Below are positions 50,443 to 58,850 of a DNA stretch of 64,000 nucleotides, in pieces. The position numbers were made by a program, and so were the translations under genes. Positions within the stretch are counted from its first letter, which is position 1, and each line of letters starts with the position of its first letter. This DNA is from Lewinella cohaerens DSM 23179 (GTDB lineage: Bacteria; Bacteroidota; Bacteroidia; Chitinophagales; Saprospiraceae), in contig NZ_KB903541.1 in assembly GCF_000379805.1 (NCBI RefSeq), forward strand, positions 26,088-90,087, written 5' to 3'. Under the pieces are notes generated by a model that had not been told where the DNA came from, did not search any database, and saw nothing but the letters and a program-made list of their open reading frames with translations.

Positions 50443-50772
50443 TTATTCTAAGAAACTGACGGGTGACCAAAATAGCTGGTCAAAATTTACGACTTTATCA
50501 TCAATTACCACAATGCCTTCTGCTTCCAGGCGCTCTTGCATAAGGGTGGGCGTCGAGAAATGCCCGCGGCCACTAAGCTCTCCCTTGCGGTTAACTACTC
50601 GGTGCGCCGGCACATCTCCGATATGTAAACCTGCACTTAAGGCCCAGCCCACCATTCGGGCTGACCCCAAAGACAGGAAGTTGGCAATGGCACCATAATT
50701 TGTGATTCTCCCTTCGGGAATTAAACGGACTACATCGTAAACGTTCTCGTAATACTTTGGAAGTTCTTTCAT
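50443..50772 (-). CDS. Alkyltransferase-like (MGMT-related) DNA-binding protein
   Basis: 109 residues from the ATG at 50772 that align in memory with the DNA-binding half of O6-alkylguanine methyltransferases: YDVVRLIPEGRITNYGAIANFL, the arginine-finger-like SARMVGWAL and the active-site box VPAHRVVNRKGELSG. In methyltransferases this box is PCHR; here the acceptor cysteine is alanine (PAHR). This is the signature of alkyltransferase-like proteins, which flag alkylated bases for nucleotide excision repair. The gene lies 12 bases upstream of an unknown coiled-coil gene. The motif ATGCGCAAAAAAT stands before its start (50816-50804, minus). Confidence 0.9.
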   Translation of the reverse strand: MKELPKYYENVYDVVRLIPEGRITNYGAIANFLSLGSARMVGWALSAGLHIGDVPAHRVVNRKGELSGRGHFSTPTLMQERLEAEGIVVIDDKVVNFDQLFWSPVSFLE

Positions 50773-50836
50773 TTGACTACTCACAATTATTCTCAAAGAT
50801 CACATTTTTTGCGCATACTTTCGACTGGTCATTATG

Positions 50837-50844
50837 TACCTTTG
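50837..50844 (+). promoter_or_regulatory. -7 promoter box of the TrpF-like/TrkH operon
   Basis: TACCTTTG matches the Bacteroidota -7 consensus TAnnTTTG and lies 37 bases before the ATG at 50882. A TTTCG at 50818-50822, about 14-19 bases before it, may serve as the -33 part. Confidence 0.6.
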
Positions 50845-50881
50845 CGCCATTTATTGGAGGAAAGTTCCAAATTGTATAAAT

Positions 50882-51532
50882 ATGTTGAGTACCAAAGTTA
50901 AAGCCAGTGCCATTACCCACCTCACCGATGCGCGCTATTTCGCAGCTTGGGAAACGAACTGGCTCGGATTTATGCTTTCTCCGGGAACGGAAGAATCCGT
51001 AGACCTACAGTTGGTTGCTGCCCTTAGAGAATGGGTGGATGGGGTGAAAATTTGTGGAGAGTTCAGCTTGGCGACTTTGCCAGAAATCGAAGCAGCGATA
51101 GAGGTGCTTGGTTTGGAAACCGTCCAGCTCGGAATGCTGACGCCGCTAGAGAACTTGCAGGCTTTGAAGGGAAAGGTAGAGATCATTCAGGAGATCGTTG
51201 TAGAGGCATACATCACGGCAGAAGAGTTGTCTGCTTTGATGGAAGAACGTAAGGATGCTGTAGATTACTTCTTGCTGCAATTTAATAAAGGCGGCCTCAC
51301 CTGGCCCGATATTCAAGAAGGAACACCTTTTGGAGCAGACCAGCTGGAGGCATGGGCAAAGCAATACCCACTGTTGGTTGATCTACCATTGGAAGGAACC
51401 CCACCCACACAGTTTTTAGAACAAATAAAAGTAGAAGGGTTCAGCGTACAAGGTGCAGCAGAAGAAAAAGTAGGCGTAAAAAGCTTTGATGAATTAGACG
51501 ACTTCTTTGAAGACTTAGAAGTATTAATATGA
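50882..51532 (+). CDS. TrpF-like (phosphoribosylanthranilate isomerase-related) barrel protein
   Basis: 216 residues from ATG 50882. The opening KVKASAITHLTDARYFAAWETNWLGF has the order of TrpF (KICGITxxxDA...GADxxGF), but the catalytic cysteine of KICG is missing: here KVKA. The later IQEIVVEA, DYFLLQFNKGG and LLVDLPLEG segments keep the (beta/alpha)8 repeat. A tryptophan-pathway isomerase function is therefore doubtful. It probably binds a sugar phosphate or other ligand. The stop overlaps the TrkH start by 4 bases, so the two proteins are translated together. The combination with a potassium transporter has no obvious metabolic reason and may be regulatory. Confidence 0.75.
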   Translation: MLSTKVKASAITHLTDARYFAAWETNWLGFMLSPGTEESVDLQLVAALREWVDGVKICGEFSLATLPEIEAAIEVLGLETVQLGMLTPLENLQALKGKVEIIQEIVVEAYITAEELSALMEERKDAVDYFLLQFNKGGLTWPDIQEGTPFGADQLEAWAKQYPLLVDLPLEGTPPTQFLEQIKVEGFSVQGAAEEKVGVKSFDELDDFFEDLEVLI

Positions 51533-52977
51533 TCAATTATCGGATTATTAGCCGTGTCCTGGGGGTACTTTTACTCCTCATAGGACTATTGATGTGGACA
51601 GGGATTCCCATTTCCTGGTATTACGAGAGTAAGGACATGGAACCGCTTGTTTGGTCAGGGCTGGTATGTCTGCTTTGTGGCGGCTTGTTGCGTCTACCAA
51701 AATTAGGAGACGATCGCTCCGTCAAGAAAAGAGAAGGCTATTTGATTGTGGCGCTAGGCTGGTTGGTAATGGTGCTTTTCGGAATGTTACCTTACCTGTT
51801 TAGTGGCGTTATCCCTACCGTCCCGGAAGCTATCTTTGAATCGGTTTCGGGAATGACCACCACCGGTGCTTCAGTACTTACGGACATTGAAGCCCAACCA
51901 CTAGGCATTTTATACTGGCGAAGCCTCACCCAGTGGATCGGCGGAATGGGGATTATTGTGCTGACCGTTGCAATCTTTCCTTTGTTGGGGATTGGTGGTG
52001 TAGAGCTATTTGTAGCCGAGGCCCCTGGGCCCACCAGTGATAAACTACACCCCCGGATCAGCGAAACCGCCAAGCGGCTCTGGTTGATTTATGTAGGTTT
52101 AACTTTTGTCCTTACCATAATCCTTTTCTTAGAGGGCATGTCGCCATACGAGGCCGTCAATCATGCACTTACGACCATGGCTACAGGTGGTTTCTCTACA
52201 CGTAATAGCAGTATGGCTGCTTTCTCTCCGATAATCCAGTATACCGTTTGTTTTTTTATGTTCCTTGCAGGGACCAACTACACTATTATCTACTTTGGTT
52301 TGAAGGGGAAGTTGCGAAGAATATGGTCCAGTGACGAATTCAAGGCCTATACTTTTTTGGTCTTGTTTTTCAGCTTGGTCGTAACAATAGCAGTTCATGC
52401 CGCTGCCGATATCACTTGGGAACAAGCCTTCAGAGACAGTAGTTTTCAAATCGTATCGTTGATTACCACGACCGGCTTTGTCTCTGCAGACTACACCAGT
52501 TGGTCTGTGGGCTTGACGCTTTTCTTCTTTATTTTGCTGTTCATGGGAGCTTGTGCTGGGTCCACCAGTGGAGGCATAAAGGTTATTAGGCATTTGGTCT
52601 TCTTCAAAAACTCCCTCTTGGAGTTCAAGCGTATTATTCACCCAAGAGCAGTGGTGCCTTTACGGCTAAACGGAGACATCGTCAAAGGGCGAATTATAAC
52701 CCACATTATCATTTTCCTTTTACTCTACCTCTCGTTATTCGTGTTGGGTTCGCTGGTGCTCGCCGCTATGGGCTTGGACTTTATGACAGCGATTGGAGCC
52801 GTCGCAACTTGTTTGGGTAACGTAGGCCCAGGTATTGGAAAAGTAGGCCCAGTTGATAATTTCGCCTGGTTGTCAAGTGAAATAAAATTGGTGCTCAGTT
52901 TTCTGATGTTGCTTGGGCGCTTAGAACTGTTTACGATTCTGGTGCTGTTTACGCCTTATTTTTGGAAAGCTAATTAA
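51529..52977 (+). CDS. trkH: TrkH-family potassium transporter subunit
   Basis: Integral membrane K+ uptake protein, 482 residues, with about ten helices. Selectivity-filter loops with a conserved glycine are visible as ESVSGMTTTGASVL (about 103-116), LTTMATGGFSTRNS (about 212-225), LITTTGFVSADYT and GAVATCLGNVGPGIG (about 424-438). These four loops are typical of the Trk/Ktr superfamily. It begins inside the stop codon of the TrpF-like gene (ATGA). The regulatory subunit TrkA is not adjacent. The chain ends shortly after the last helix with no extra domain. Confidence 0.93.
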   Translation: MINYRIISRVLGVLLLLIGLLMWTGIPISWYYESKDMEPLVWSGLVCLLCGGLLRLPKLGDDRSVKKREGYLIVALGWLVMVLFGMLPYLFSGVIPTVPEAIFESVSGMTTTGASVLTDIEAQPLGILYWRSLTQWIGGMGIIVLTVAIFPLLGIGGVELFVAEAPGPTSDKLHPRISETAKRLWLIYVGLTFVLTIILFLEGMSPYEAVNHALTTMATGGFSTRNSSMAAFSPIIQYTVCFFMFLAGTNYTIIYFGLKGKLRRIWSSDEFKAYTFLVLFFSLVVTIAVHAAADITWEQAFRDSSFQIVSLITTTGFVSADYTSWSVGLTLFFFILLFMGACAGSTSGGIKVIRHLVFFKNSLLEFKRIIHPRAVVPLRLNGDIVKGRIITHIIIFLLLYLSLFVLGSLVLAAMGLDFMTAIGAVATCLGNVGPGIGKVGPVDNFAWLSSEIKLVLSFLMLLGRLELFTILVLFTPYFWKAN

Positions 52978-53032
52978 GTGAAATACGCATTGATGCATTT
53001 CCTGAAAGGGATGCTTAACCAACAATAAAAAG

Positions 53033-53060
53033 CTCTGCGCCTCTGCGCCTCTGCGTGAGA
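53033..53060. repeat. Short-period CTCTGCGC run
   Basis: Three near-identical units CTCTGCGC, CTCTGCGC, CTCTGCGTG in a row, followed by AGATAC. The same type occurs at 10111-10136. It lies 21 bases before the mtnA start, where it would be part of the leader. Confidence 0.6.
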
Positions 53061-53080
53061 TACACTAATAAATAAATACG

Positions 53081-54175
53081 ATGACCCCTATACAAACCAT
53101 CTGGCTCGACCCTCAAGATCCCACAACCGTATGGATTATTGACCAAAGGGCCTTGCCCCATGAGCTAGTGCATGAACCGCTGAAGACCACGGCACAAGCG
53201 GCAGTAGCGATCAAAGAGATGCACGTACGCGGAGCACCCTTGATTGGTGCTACGGCAGCCTGGGGACTGTATCTTGCGATGCTGGAATACCAGGGCGCTG
53301 TTGATTTCGATAATTACCTGGCTCAGGTCATTGACCAATTGCAAAATACTCGCCCTACAGCGGTCGACCTATTCAATGCATTAGAAGCTTCTCAGCTAAG
53401 TATCCGGGCGGCAGCTCCCCATGATCGCGTAGCCGTTGCTCGGCAAGCTGCCGAAGATTTTGCCACCGCCAGCGCTGCCCAATGCCGCGCCATCGGAGTG
53501 CATGGTCTGGAAGTATTGCGGGATATTGCAGCTACCAAGCCCGGTGAAACCATCAATATCCTCACGCATTGCAACGCCGGGAAGTTGGCTTGTATTGATT
53601 ACGGTACCGCCACAGCTCCTATTTATCTAGCGCATGAGAAAGGCTTACCTATACACGTATGGGTAGACGAAACCCGCCCCCGCAACCAAGGCGCTCGCCT
53701 CACAGCTTATGAACTAGCGGCAGCGGGCATCCCTCACACCGTCATTGTCGACAATCTGGGAGGACACCTCATGCAGCACGGTATGGTCGATGTGGTCTTC
53801 GTCGGTACCGACCGCACTACCCGTCAAGGCGATGTGGCCAACAAAATTGGTACCTACCTCAAAGCCCTGGCCGCCCACGACAATGGCGTTCCTTTTTACG
53901 TCGGCTTACCCACCAGCACCATCGATTGGACCATCCGCGACGGCCTCCGCGAAATTCCCATTGAGGAACGCGGCGGCGACGAAGTCACCCATATCCAGGG
54001 AAGACTCGATAATAAAAATCAATGGGTACAGCTTACACCTGACGCCAGCCCCGGTCTCAATTACGGCTTCGACGTCACGCCAGCTCGCCTGGTCACGGGC
54101 CTCATTACGGAGCGGGGTATTTGCGCGGCGAGTGAAGAAGGGTTGCTGGGCTTGTTTCCGGAAGGGGAGGGGTAA
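53081..54175 (+). CDS. mtnA: S-methyl-5-thioribose-1-phosphate isomerase
   Basis: Aldose-ketose isomerase of the methionine salvage pathway, converting 5-methylthioribose 1-phosphate to the ribulose form. The 364 residues show the N-terminal VRGAPLIGATAAWG block (about 48-61), the catalytic cysteine in ILTHCNAGKLA (about 160-170) and the proton-transfer aspartate in VIVDNLGGHLM (about 222-232). VFVGTDRTTRQGDVANKIGTY and the late GGDEVTHIQG follow. This matches MtnA, distinguished from eIF2B-alpha relatives by the THCNAG and DETRPRNQGARLTAYEL segments. SpeE action in this cell would release methylthioadenosine upstream of its substrate. Confidence 0.95.
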   Translation: MTPIQTIWLDPQDPTTVWIIDQRALPHELVHEPLKTTAQAAVAIKEMHVRGAPLIGATAAWGLYLAMLEYQGAVDFDNYLAQVIDQLQNTRPTAVDLFNALEASQLSIRAAAPHDRVAVARQAAEDFATASAAQCRAIGVHGLEVLRDIAATKPGETINILTHCNAGKLACIDYGTATAPIYLAHEKGLPIHVWVDETRPRNQGARLTAYELAAAGIPHTVIVDNLGGHLMQHGMVDVVFVGTDRTTRQGDVANKIGTYLKALAAHDNGVPFYVGLPTSTIDWTIRDGLREIPIEERGGDEVTHIQGRLDNKNQWVQLTPDASPGLNYGFDVTPARLVTGLITERGICAASEEGLLGLFPEGEG

Positions 54176-54242
54176 GGCTTTTCCTTAAAGCATAAAATCA
54201 TAAACATAAAGACTAGTTAACCAGTTAATTGGTTTTTACGTT

Positions 54243-54356
54243 GGGGCCATAGCGGCGCTGCGCGCGCTACCGGGTGCTTCGTTCTTAGTGCCTGCTGCGC
54301 GTCACTACCACTGCGCCCCCTTGTCCTTGCGCCCTCCGGGCACCGAGCTCCGGCCG
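54243..54356. repeat. GC-rich spacer repeat, copy B
   Basis: Begins GGGGCCATAGCGGCGCTGCG, then CTACCGGGTGCTTCG, TTCTTAGTGCCTGCTGCG, and TTGTCCTTGCGCCC ... GGCACCGAGCTCCGGCC. Most blocks agree with 63747-63871 in the same order and orientation. It follows the mtnA stop by 68 bases; the 313-base gap has no gene. Confidence 0.75.
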
Positions 54357-54488
54357 CTGGCCTTCGCGGGTGACAAAGCAAGCGATAAACTAAGTAACGG
54401 TCGAATAATTAATCCCCGGTTTTAGTGAAGACCTAAATGATTATGATAATGAGATATTTCAAACGAAAAGCCAAAATTTCAAAAGAAA

Positions 54489-54998
54489 ATGCCAGCTAAT
54501 AAATTCCCGATAGCGATCCTTTTGATACTATCACTAATCATGGCCCTATGTATATCTGCACAATCGCAAAGCTATTATTCTCACTATCACCCATTTGATA
54601 GTACAGGGATATTTAAGGAAAAGGTAGTTGTTCCTTTTGACTCAATAAGTTTCTGGGTTCCAGCAGAAGGCAGAAAAGGGCCTCCAACAGGTCTAGATAG
54701 TTTATCTCTGGAGAAGATAGATTACTTGGCTAGCCTTTTAGAGGGTAACCATAAGTTAGTTATGAGAGTACTACTTTACGATGATTTTTATCTACAGGAA
54801 AACTATCAATTTCATAGTGTATACTTCACCTACATGCGGGCTCAAAGAGTTCTCCGTAAAGTACAGAGGAAAAGCATAGATAGACAGCGGATTGAATTTT
54901 ACTATACGAGTGAGATTCCTGGAGGGTTTAGGCATGAAGAACTTCTCTCGACGGATAAACGGCTGGAATTTTGGGTATATGAATTGCCAGATATCTAG
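54489..54998 (+). CDS. Exported protein with an OmpA-like C-terminal outline
   Basis: 169 residues with a signal peptide (about 1-25, ending ISAQSQ). The rest has an outline reminiscent of OmpA/MotB-type domains: a strand-turn FDSISFWVPAE, a helix LSLEKIDYLASLL, a strand HKLVMRVLLYDD, then a helix with FTYMRAQRVLRKVQRKSIDRQRIEFYY, which parallels the arginine-containing ARAxxVxxxLxxxGI...RI pattern. Canonical peptidoglycan-contact residues are not clear, so peptidoglycan binding is uncertain. The gene is more AT-rich than its neighbours and has no close operon partner. Function unknown. Confidence 0.6.
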   Translation: MPANKFPIAILLILSLIMALCISAQSQSYYSHYHPFDSTGIFKEKVVVPFDSISFWVPAEGRKGPPTGLDSLSLEKIDYLASLLEGNHKLVMRVLLYDDFYLQENYQFHSVYFTYMRAQRVLRKVQRKSIDRQRIEFYYTSEIPGGFRHEELLSTDKRLEFWVYELPDI

Positions 54999-55139
54999 CG
55001 TGCGCTAGGCGTTGAGTACATTTGCGGATAATTACGGAGAGAGATTTTAGGGGGATGTGCCTTCCGTTAAGAAAAGGAGATTAGCATTAGAAAATGCCTT
55101 CATTCAAATAGGCTAAGAACTTGCTTGGAGCGTAATTTT

Positions 55140-55583
55140 CTACTCATTATTCGTCCACTCATAAAAATTACTCCCTTCATTCTGCTGAAAACCCGCCCGT
55201 GGGTAGAGGCGATTACCAATGGTATTGCTCTTTTCTGTTTCCAGCATTACCCCACAGGCCTTGGTTTCTCGGCAGAGGACTTTTGCTTGGTCAAGCAATT
55301 GGAGAGAAAGCCCCTGGCCACGCTGTGCCGGGTGTACAAAAAGATCGTTGAGGAGCCACAGGCGGCGCATGCGTGTAGAAGAAAAAATAGGATAAAGCTG
55401 TGTGAACCCTACTAGTTTTCCTTCGATTTCGGCCACATAAATAACGGAATCCCCCAAAGTAAGCCTGTCCTTTAAAAACTGTTCAGCAGCAGGTAAATCC
55501 GACTCTTTGCGATAGAAGACACGGTATTGGTCAAAAAGATTGGCCAATGCAGAGAGGTCGGATAGCGTAGCGGATCGAATCAT
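55140..55583 (-). CDS. GNAT-family N-acetyltransferase
   Basis: 147-residue acetyltransferase. Typical elements are the first strand MIRSATLSDLSALANLFDQYRVFY, the substrate-contact strand IYVAEIEGKLVGFTQLYP (about 53-70), the acetyl-CoA loop HPAQRGQGLSLQLLDQAK (about 88-105, Q/RxxGxG pattern RGQGLS), and the end NRLYPRAGFQQNEGSNFYEW. No clear acceptor. It is upstream of the WD40 gene on the same strand, separated by 99 bases holding a 9-bp hairpin. The right side toward 55002-55139 is an uncharacterised 138-base stretch. Confidence 0.92.
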   Translation of the reverse strand: MIRSATLSDLSALANLFDQYRVFYRKESDLPAAEQFLKDRLTLGDSVIYVAEIEGKLVGFTQLYPIFSSTRMRRLWLLNDLFVHPAQRGQGLSLQLLDQAKVLCRETKACGVMLETEKSNTIGNRLYPRAGFQQNEGSNFYEWTNNE

Positions 55584-55603
55584 TACAAGGGTGTTAAAAT
55601 GAA

Positions 55604-55638
55604 TCTCCCCAACTTTACGATTTGCAAAATTGGGGAGA
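55604..55638 (-). terminator. Hairpin between WD40 and GNAT genes
   Basis: TCTCCCCAA (55604-55612) is inverted at 55630-55638 around 17 bases. On the minus strand it follows the WD40 gene stop (55683) by 45 bases; the T-run afterwards is weak, so efficiency is doubtful. Confidence 0.5.
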
Positions 55639-55682
55639 CCATTGATTAAAAACTAGTACTGTGGAGGCAAACCTCACATTAA

Positions 55683-58076
55683 TTACTCTCCCGCCGCCGC
55701 AGAAAAAGCTTTGGCCATTTTTTCGTCGGCAGCTTTAGCTGCTGTATCCACCTGAGCCGCTGCCCGAGTTTCATAGTAATTGGCAATGGCCGTTAGTATG
55801 CCAGCATCACCACCTGCCTTAAGCTTTGTAGCAGTAGCTGAATCATTCAGAAAAATCTTTTCCAGTTGATAACGCAGCACATCGTTCTCTGAAAAGAGGT
55901 TCTCGTATTGTTCTGTGGCGATGTTTTTACGCAACTCAGAAGGGGGAAGAAGTACCTTGCCCGGAGCACCAGGTAGATAAAATCCGTTTCCTTCGGTAGA
56001 CCATACCAGCGATTTAGGAGAACCATCAGTAATGGGCAGTAAGGCGATTAGTTGCTGCTTGCTAACATCCCAGATACCCATGTTCCCATCGGCACCTTGA
56101 GAAATAAGGTACTGCTGATCAGGCGACCATTCCAGGCTGACGACTTGTGCTTCGTGCCCTTGGAGCAAACCACTGGACTTGCCAGAAAGTGCAATGTAGG
56201 CACCTTGGACTTTTGCCGTTGTACCATTCTTGTTGCTAGCTTCCAACCCCGATACGTTATCAACAGATTCCAGTCCGGTTGTAGGTGCCCATTGCATCAG
56301 ACTGCCATCTCTGTTTTGTACCTGTAGCTGTTGGTCACCCGTCCAATTCATAGAACCTGGTAGGGTTGGTTCACCACTAGTGAAAAGGAGTTCATTGTTG
56401 TTGGCATCCCAGAGGAAAAGGTATTCTTCAGAACTTTGTGCAGCGAGATAGCGTTGGTCGGGTGACCATTTTACGGCAAGTAAATAAGAGCCTATGTTTT
56501 CGGTTGTACCCAGTTCGTCGCCAGTAGCCGTATCCCAAAAACGCAGTAAGCCATCATCGCCAGCAGATGCGAGCACCTTGCCATCCGGCGAAAAGTCGAC
56601 ATCACGTACCCAGTCCGTATGGCCGCTGAGGAAGTGTTGCATTTCACCTGTATGTGCATCCCAGATGCCCACCATTTGATCGTCAGATGCGGTGGCTATC
56701 AGGTTGCCGTCGGCAGACCAGGCAATATTGCGAATCCAGTCGCTGTGCTCATTGATAGTGAATACGGAGTTACCAGCCTCCATATCAATAACTTGCAAGT
56801 TATATTCCGCATCAATAATCCCGAGGTAATCACCGGAGGGCGATGAGTGCAGCTGGAAAGCGGTAGGTAGTAAGTTGGCCAATAAAGTTTCCAGCGGGTT
56901 GTTGATACCGTCAGAAGATTGCCCCGTATTGCCATCTGGCATAAGGCGGGCAATAGGTATAGAGGTACCTAACTCATAAATGGCTAATTCGTAGGCACTG
57001 ATCGCCAAAAAGCGATCTCCTTTAGGGGCATAGTCGACATCGGCCCATGAGGTCTCCGGCTCAACAGAGTTGAAAAACATCTGATCTCCACTACGAATAG
57101 TATGGATGATAATAGTACCGCTATTGTCAGCGGTAGCCAACATCTTCCCATTAGGTGACCAATCTAGGCCCATTACCCAGTTTTCATGGCCTGAGAAACT
57201 ACGATCTGGAATGTTGTCGGTGGCTGGGTCGTAAAGGTAGATGTTCAGATCATCTGAGCAACTCACCAGTGCATTGCCCGATGGGGCAAAAGCAGCATCG
57301 CGGCAATAATCATCATGAGAGCGATGCGTTTTAATAAGGTTTCCTTCCGTGATAGACCAAACCGTAACGGTAGTGTCATCACTAGCAGCTGCGATCATTT
57401 TTCCATCAGCAGACCAGGAAATATTTCGTATCCAGTCAGTATGCGAAGAAAAGCTTCGTAATTGCTCCTTGGAGTTTACGTCGTAAATGAAGATGATGTT
57501 TTCATCACCTCCGGCAGCCAATTTGCTTCCGTCAGGCGACCAGGTAACGGCACGGAGATAATCATCGTGCTGCCATTGTTGGGTTACCTCCCGGGTGCTG
57601 ATGTTGAAAATCCCTAAAATACCGTCAGTAGTGCCAAAGGCAATATTCTTTCCATCGGGCGACCAATTAAGGGCCAGAACATCTCCTCCAAAAACGATAG
57701 GGTATTCTTCAAATTTTCCTGTCGAACTAACCTCATACAAGCGGATATTTCCACCTGCCATAGCTGCTACTATTTGGTTGCCGTTGGGCGACCATTCTGC
57801 ATCATTAAAGGTGTTTTCGGTATAATCGCCTTCATACATGTCGTACTCAGAGGTCGAATAATAGGTCTCATAAAGGAGACGCTGTAGATCGGGGTTGTCG
57901 GCGGCAAGGTAATCATAGCCCAATAGTGCTAAGCCCAGCGCCTTGGAACGGCCATCGTTTTCTGTTGCTTTCTTTACTTGTGTTTTGAGTTGTTCTATTT
58001 GTAATGCTAAGGGCTGTGCGTAAGCTAGAACAAAGAAGAGGCTTAGGCTAAGCGCTAATAAGGTTTTTTTCAACAT
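55683..58076 (-). CDS. Exported WD40-repeat protein
   Basis: 797-residue protein with a signal peptide (about 1-21, LFFVLAYAQ). After an N-terminal helical part (about 25-85) it consists of more than ten WD40 repeats, seen by recurring units such as AWSPDGxxLA, VRDVDFSPDGKVLASAGDDG, WSADGNLIATASDD and GMGIWDVS-like ends. The repeats form at least two propellers, used for protein interactions. The last 120 residues are helical and acidic (TAAKAADEKMAKAFSAAAGE). It is monocistronic; an extracytoplasmic interaction platform is likely, but no partner is known. Confidence 0.9.
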   Translation of the reverse strand: MLKKTLLALSLSLFFVLAYAQPLALQIEQLKTQVKKATENDGRSKALGLALLGYDYLAADNPDLQRLLYETYYSTSEYDMYEGDYTENTFNDAEWSPNGNQIVAAMAGGNIRLYEVSSTGKFEEYPIVFGGDVLALNWSPDGKNIAFGTTDGILGIFNISTREVTQQWQHDDYLRAVTWSPDGSKLAAGGDENIIFIYDVNSKEQLRSFSSHTDWIRNISWSADGKMIAAASDDTTVTVWSITEGNLIKTHRSHDDYCRDAAFAPSGNALVSCSDDLNIYLYDPATDNIPDRSFSGHENWVMGLDWSPNGKMLATADNSGTIIIHTIRSGDQMFFNSVEPETSWADVDYAPKGDRFLAISAYELAIYELGTSIPIARLMPDGNTGQSSDGINNPLETLLANLLPTAFQLHSSPSGDYLGIIDAEYNLQVIDMEAGNSVFTINEHSDWIRNIAWSADGNLIATASDDQMVGIWDAHTGEMQHFLSGHTDWVRDVDFSPDGKVLASAGDDGLLRFWDTATGDELGTTENIGSYLLAVKWSPDQRYLAAQSSEEYLFLWDANNNELLFTSGEPTLPGSMNWTGDQQLQVQNRDGSLMQWAPTTGLESVDNVSGLEASNKNGTTAKVQGAYIALSGKSSGLLQGHEAQVVSLEWSPDQQYLISQGADGNMGIWDVSKQQLIALLPITDGSPKSLVWSTEGNGFYLPGAPGKVLLPPSELRKNIATEQYENLFSENDVLRYQLEKIFLNDSATATKLKAGGDAGILTAIANYYETRAAAQVDTAAKAADEKMAKAFSAAAGE

Positions 58077-58238
58077 GTTGGTTTAATTGCTTGACAAATA
58101 AAAGGAGCAGGTCCAATAATAAGGGGTGAAGTGATATACCGTTCCTAATGTTAAGAAAAGATGAAATCTCTTCTGAAATGATTTTTTGTGCCCATTTATT
58201 TCAAAAGGGCCCTAGATTTATTGTGCAAAATAAGAATA

Positions 58239-58850
58239 ATGGACGAAGGGTATATCAAATTTCAGCCGTTTTGGACAAAAACAGCTGCATTTCCGGAAAG
58301 TGAGTTTCATGATTTGTTGAAGTACCGGCAGAGGTGCTATGAACGAAAATGGATAGGCGTGTATCCTGATGGAATTGGTTTTGGCAATATTTCGGAACGT
58401 ATCACGGATAGTGAAACATTTTTTATTAGCGGTTCTGCTACAGGTAGTATTCCGATCTTGGGGCCTAAACAAGTAGCTAAAGTGACTGCGGTGGTAGCAG
58501 TTGATAACAAGTTGTGGTGTAGCGGGCCAATACTTGCTTCATCAGAAAGTATGAGCCATGCTGTGATTTACGAGCAACTGCCCTGGGTGAATGGTGTTAT
58601 TCATATCCACCATTTGGGGCTTTGGCAGTATCTATTGAATAAGGTGCCTACGACTCCTGCTGATGCGCCTTACGGGTCTCCTGAAATGGTAGCTGGTATT
58701 ATTCGCCTCCTTGAAACGACCGATCTACCTACACGAAAACTCTTTGTTATGGAAGGGCATGAAGAAGGAATTTTTGCGTTTGGGCAAGATTTGGAAGAGG
58801 CGTTTGGGGTATTGGAGGCAGCCTACCACACCTTATCCTCAGCCAAATAG
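58239..58850 (+). CDS. Class II aldolase/adducin-family protein
   Basis: 203 residues from the ATG at 58239. The fold is that of class II aldolases (fuculose-phosphate aldolase, MtnB): FGNISERI (near residue 50), FISGSATGSIPILG and SMSHAVIYEQLPWVNGVIHIHH (about 108-129), where HIHH are zinc ligands. A third histidine is probably in EGHEEGIFAFGQDLEEAF. The middle and end fit sugar-phosphate or thiosugar substrates. The last 28 bases overlap the end of hldD on the other strand. MtnB-like activity would suit mtnA in the window, but the two genes are 4 kb apart and the assignment is only an inference. ATTGTGCAAAATAA stands just before the start. Confidence 0.85.
   Translation: MDEGYIKFQPFWTKTAAFPESEFHDLLKYRQRCYERKWIGVYPDGIGFGNISERITDSETFFISGSATGSIPILGPKQVAKVTAVVAVDNKLWCSGPILASSESMSHAVIYEQLPWVNGVIHIHHLGLWQYLLNKVPTTPADAPYGSPEMVAGIIRLLETTDLPTRKLFVMEGHEEGIFAFGQDLEEAFGVLEAAYHTLSSAK

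Noticed and set aside
50443..50772. Active O6-methylguanine methyltransferase
   Set aside because: The acceptor cysteine in the PCHR box is alanine, so methyl transfer is not possible by the known mechanism.
50882..51532. Functional phosphoribosylanthranilate isomerase (trpF)
   Set aside because: The catalytic cysteine is missing and no trp gene is adjacent.
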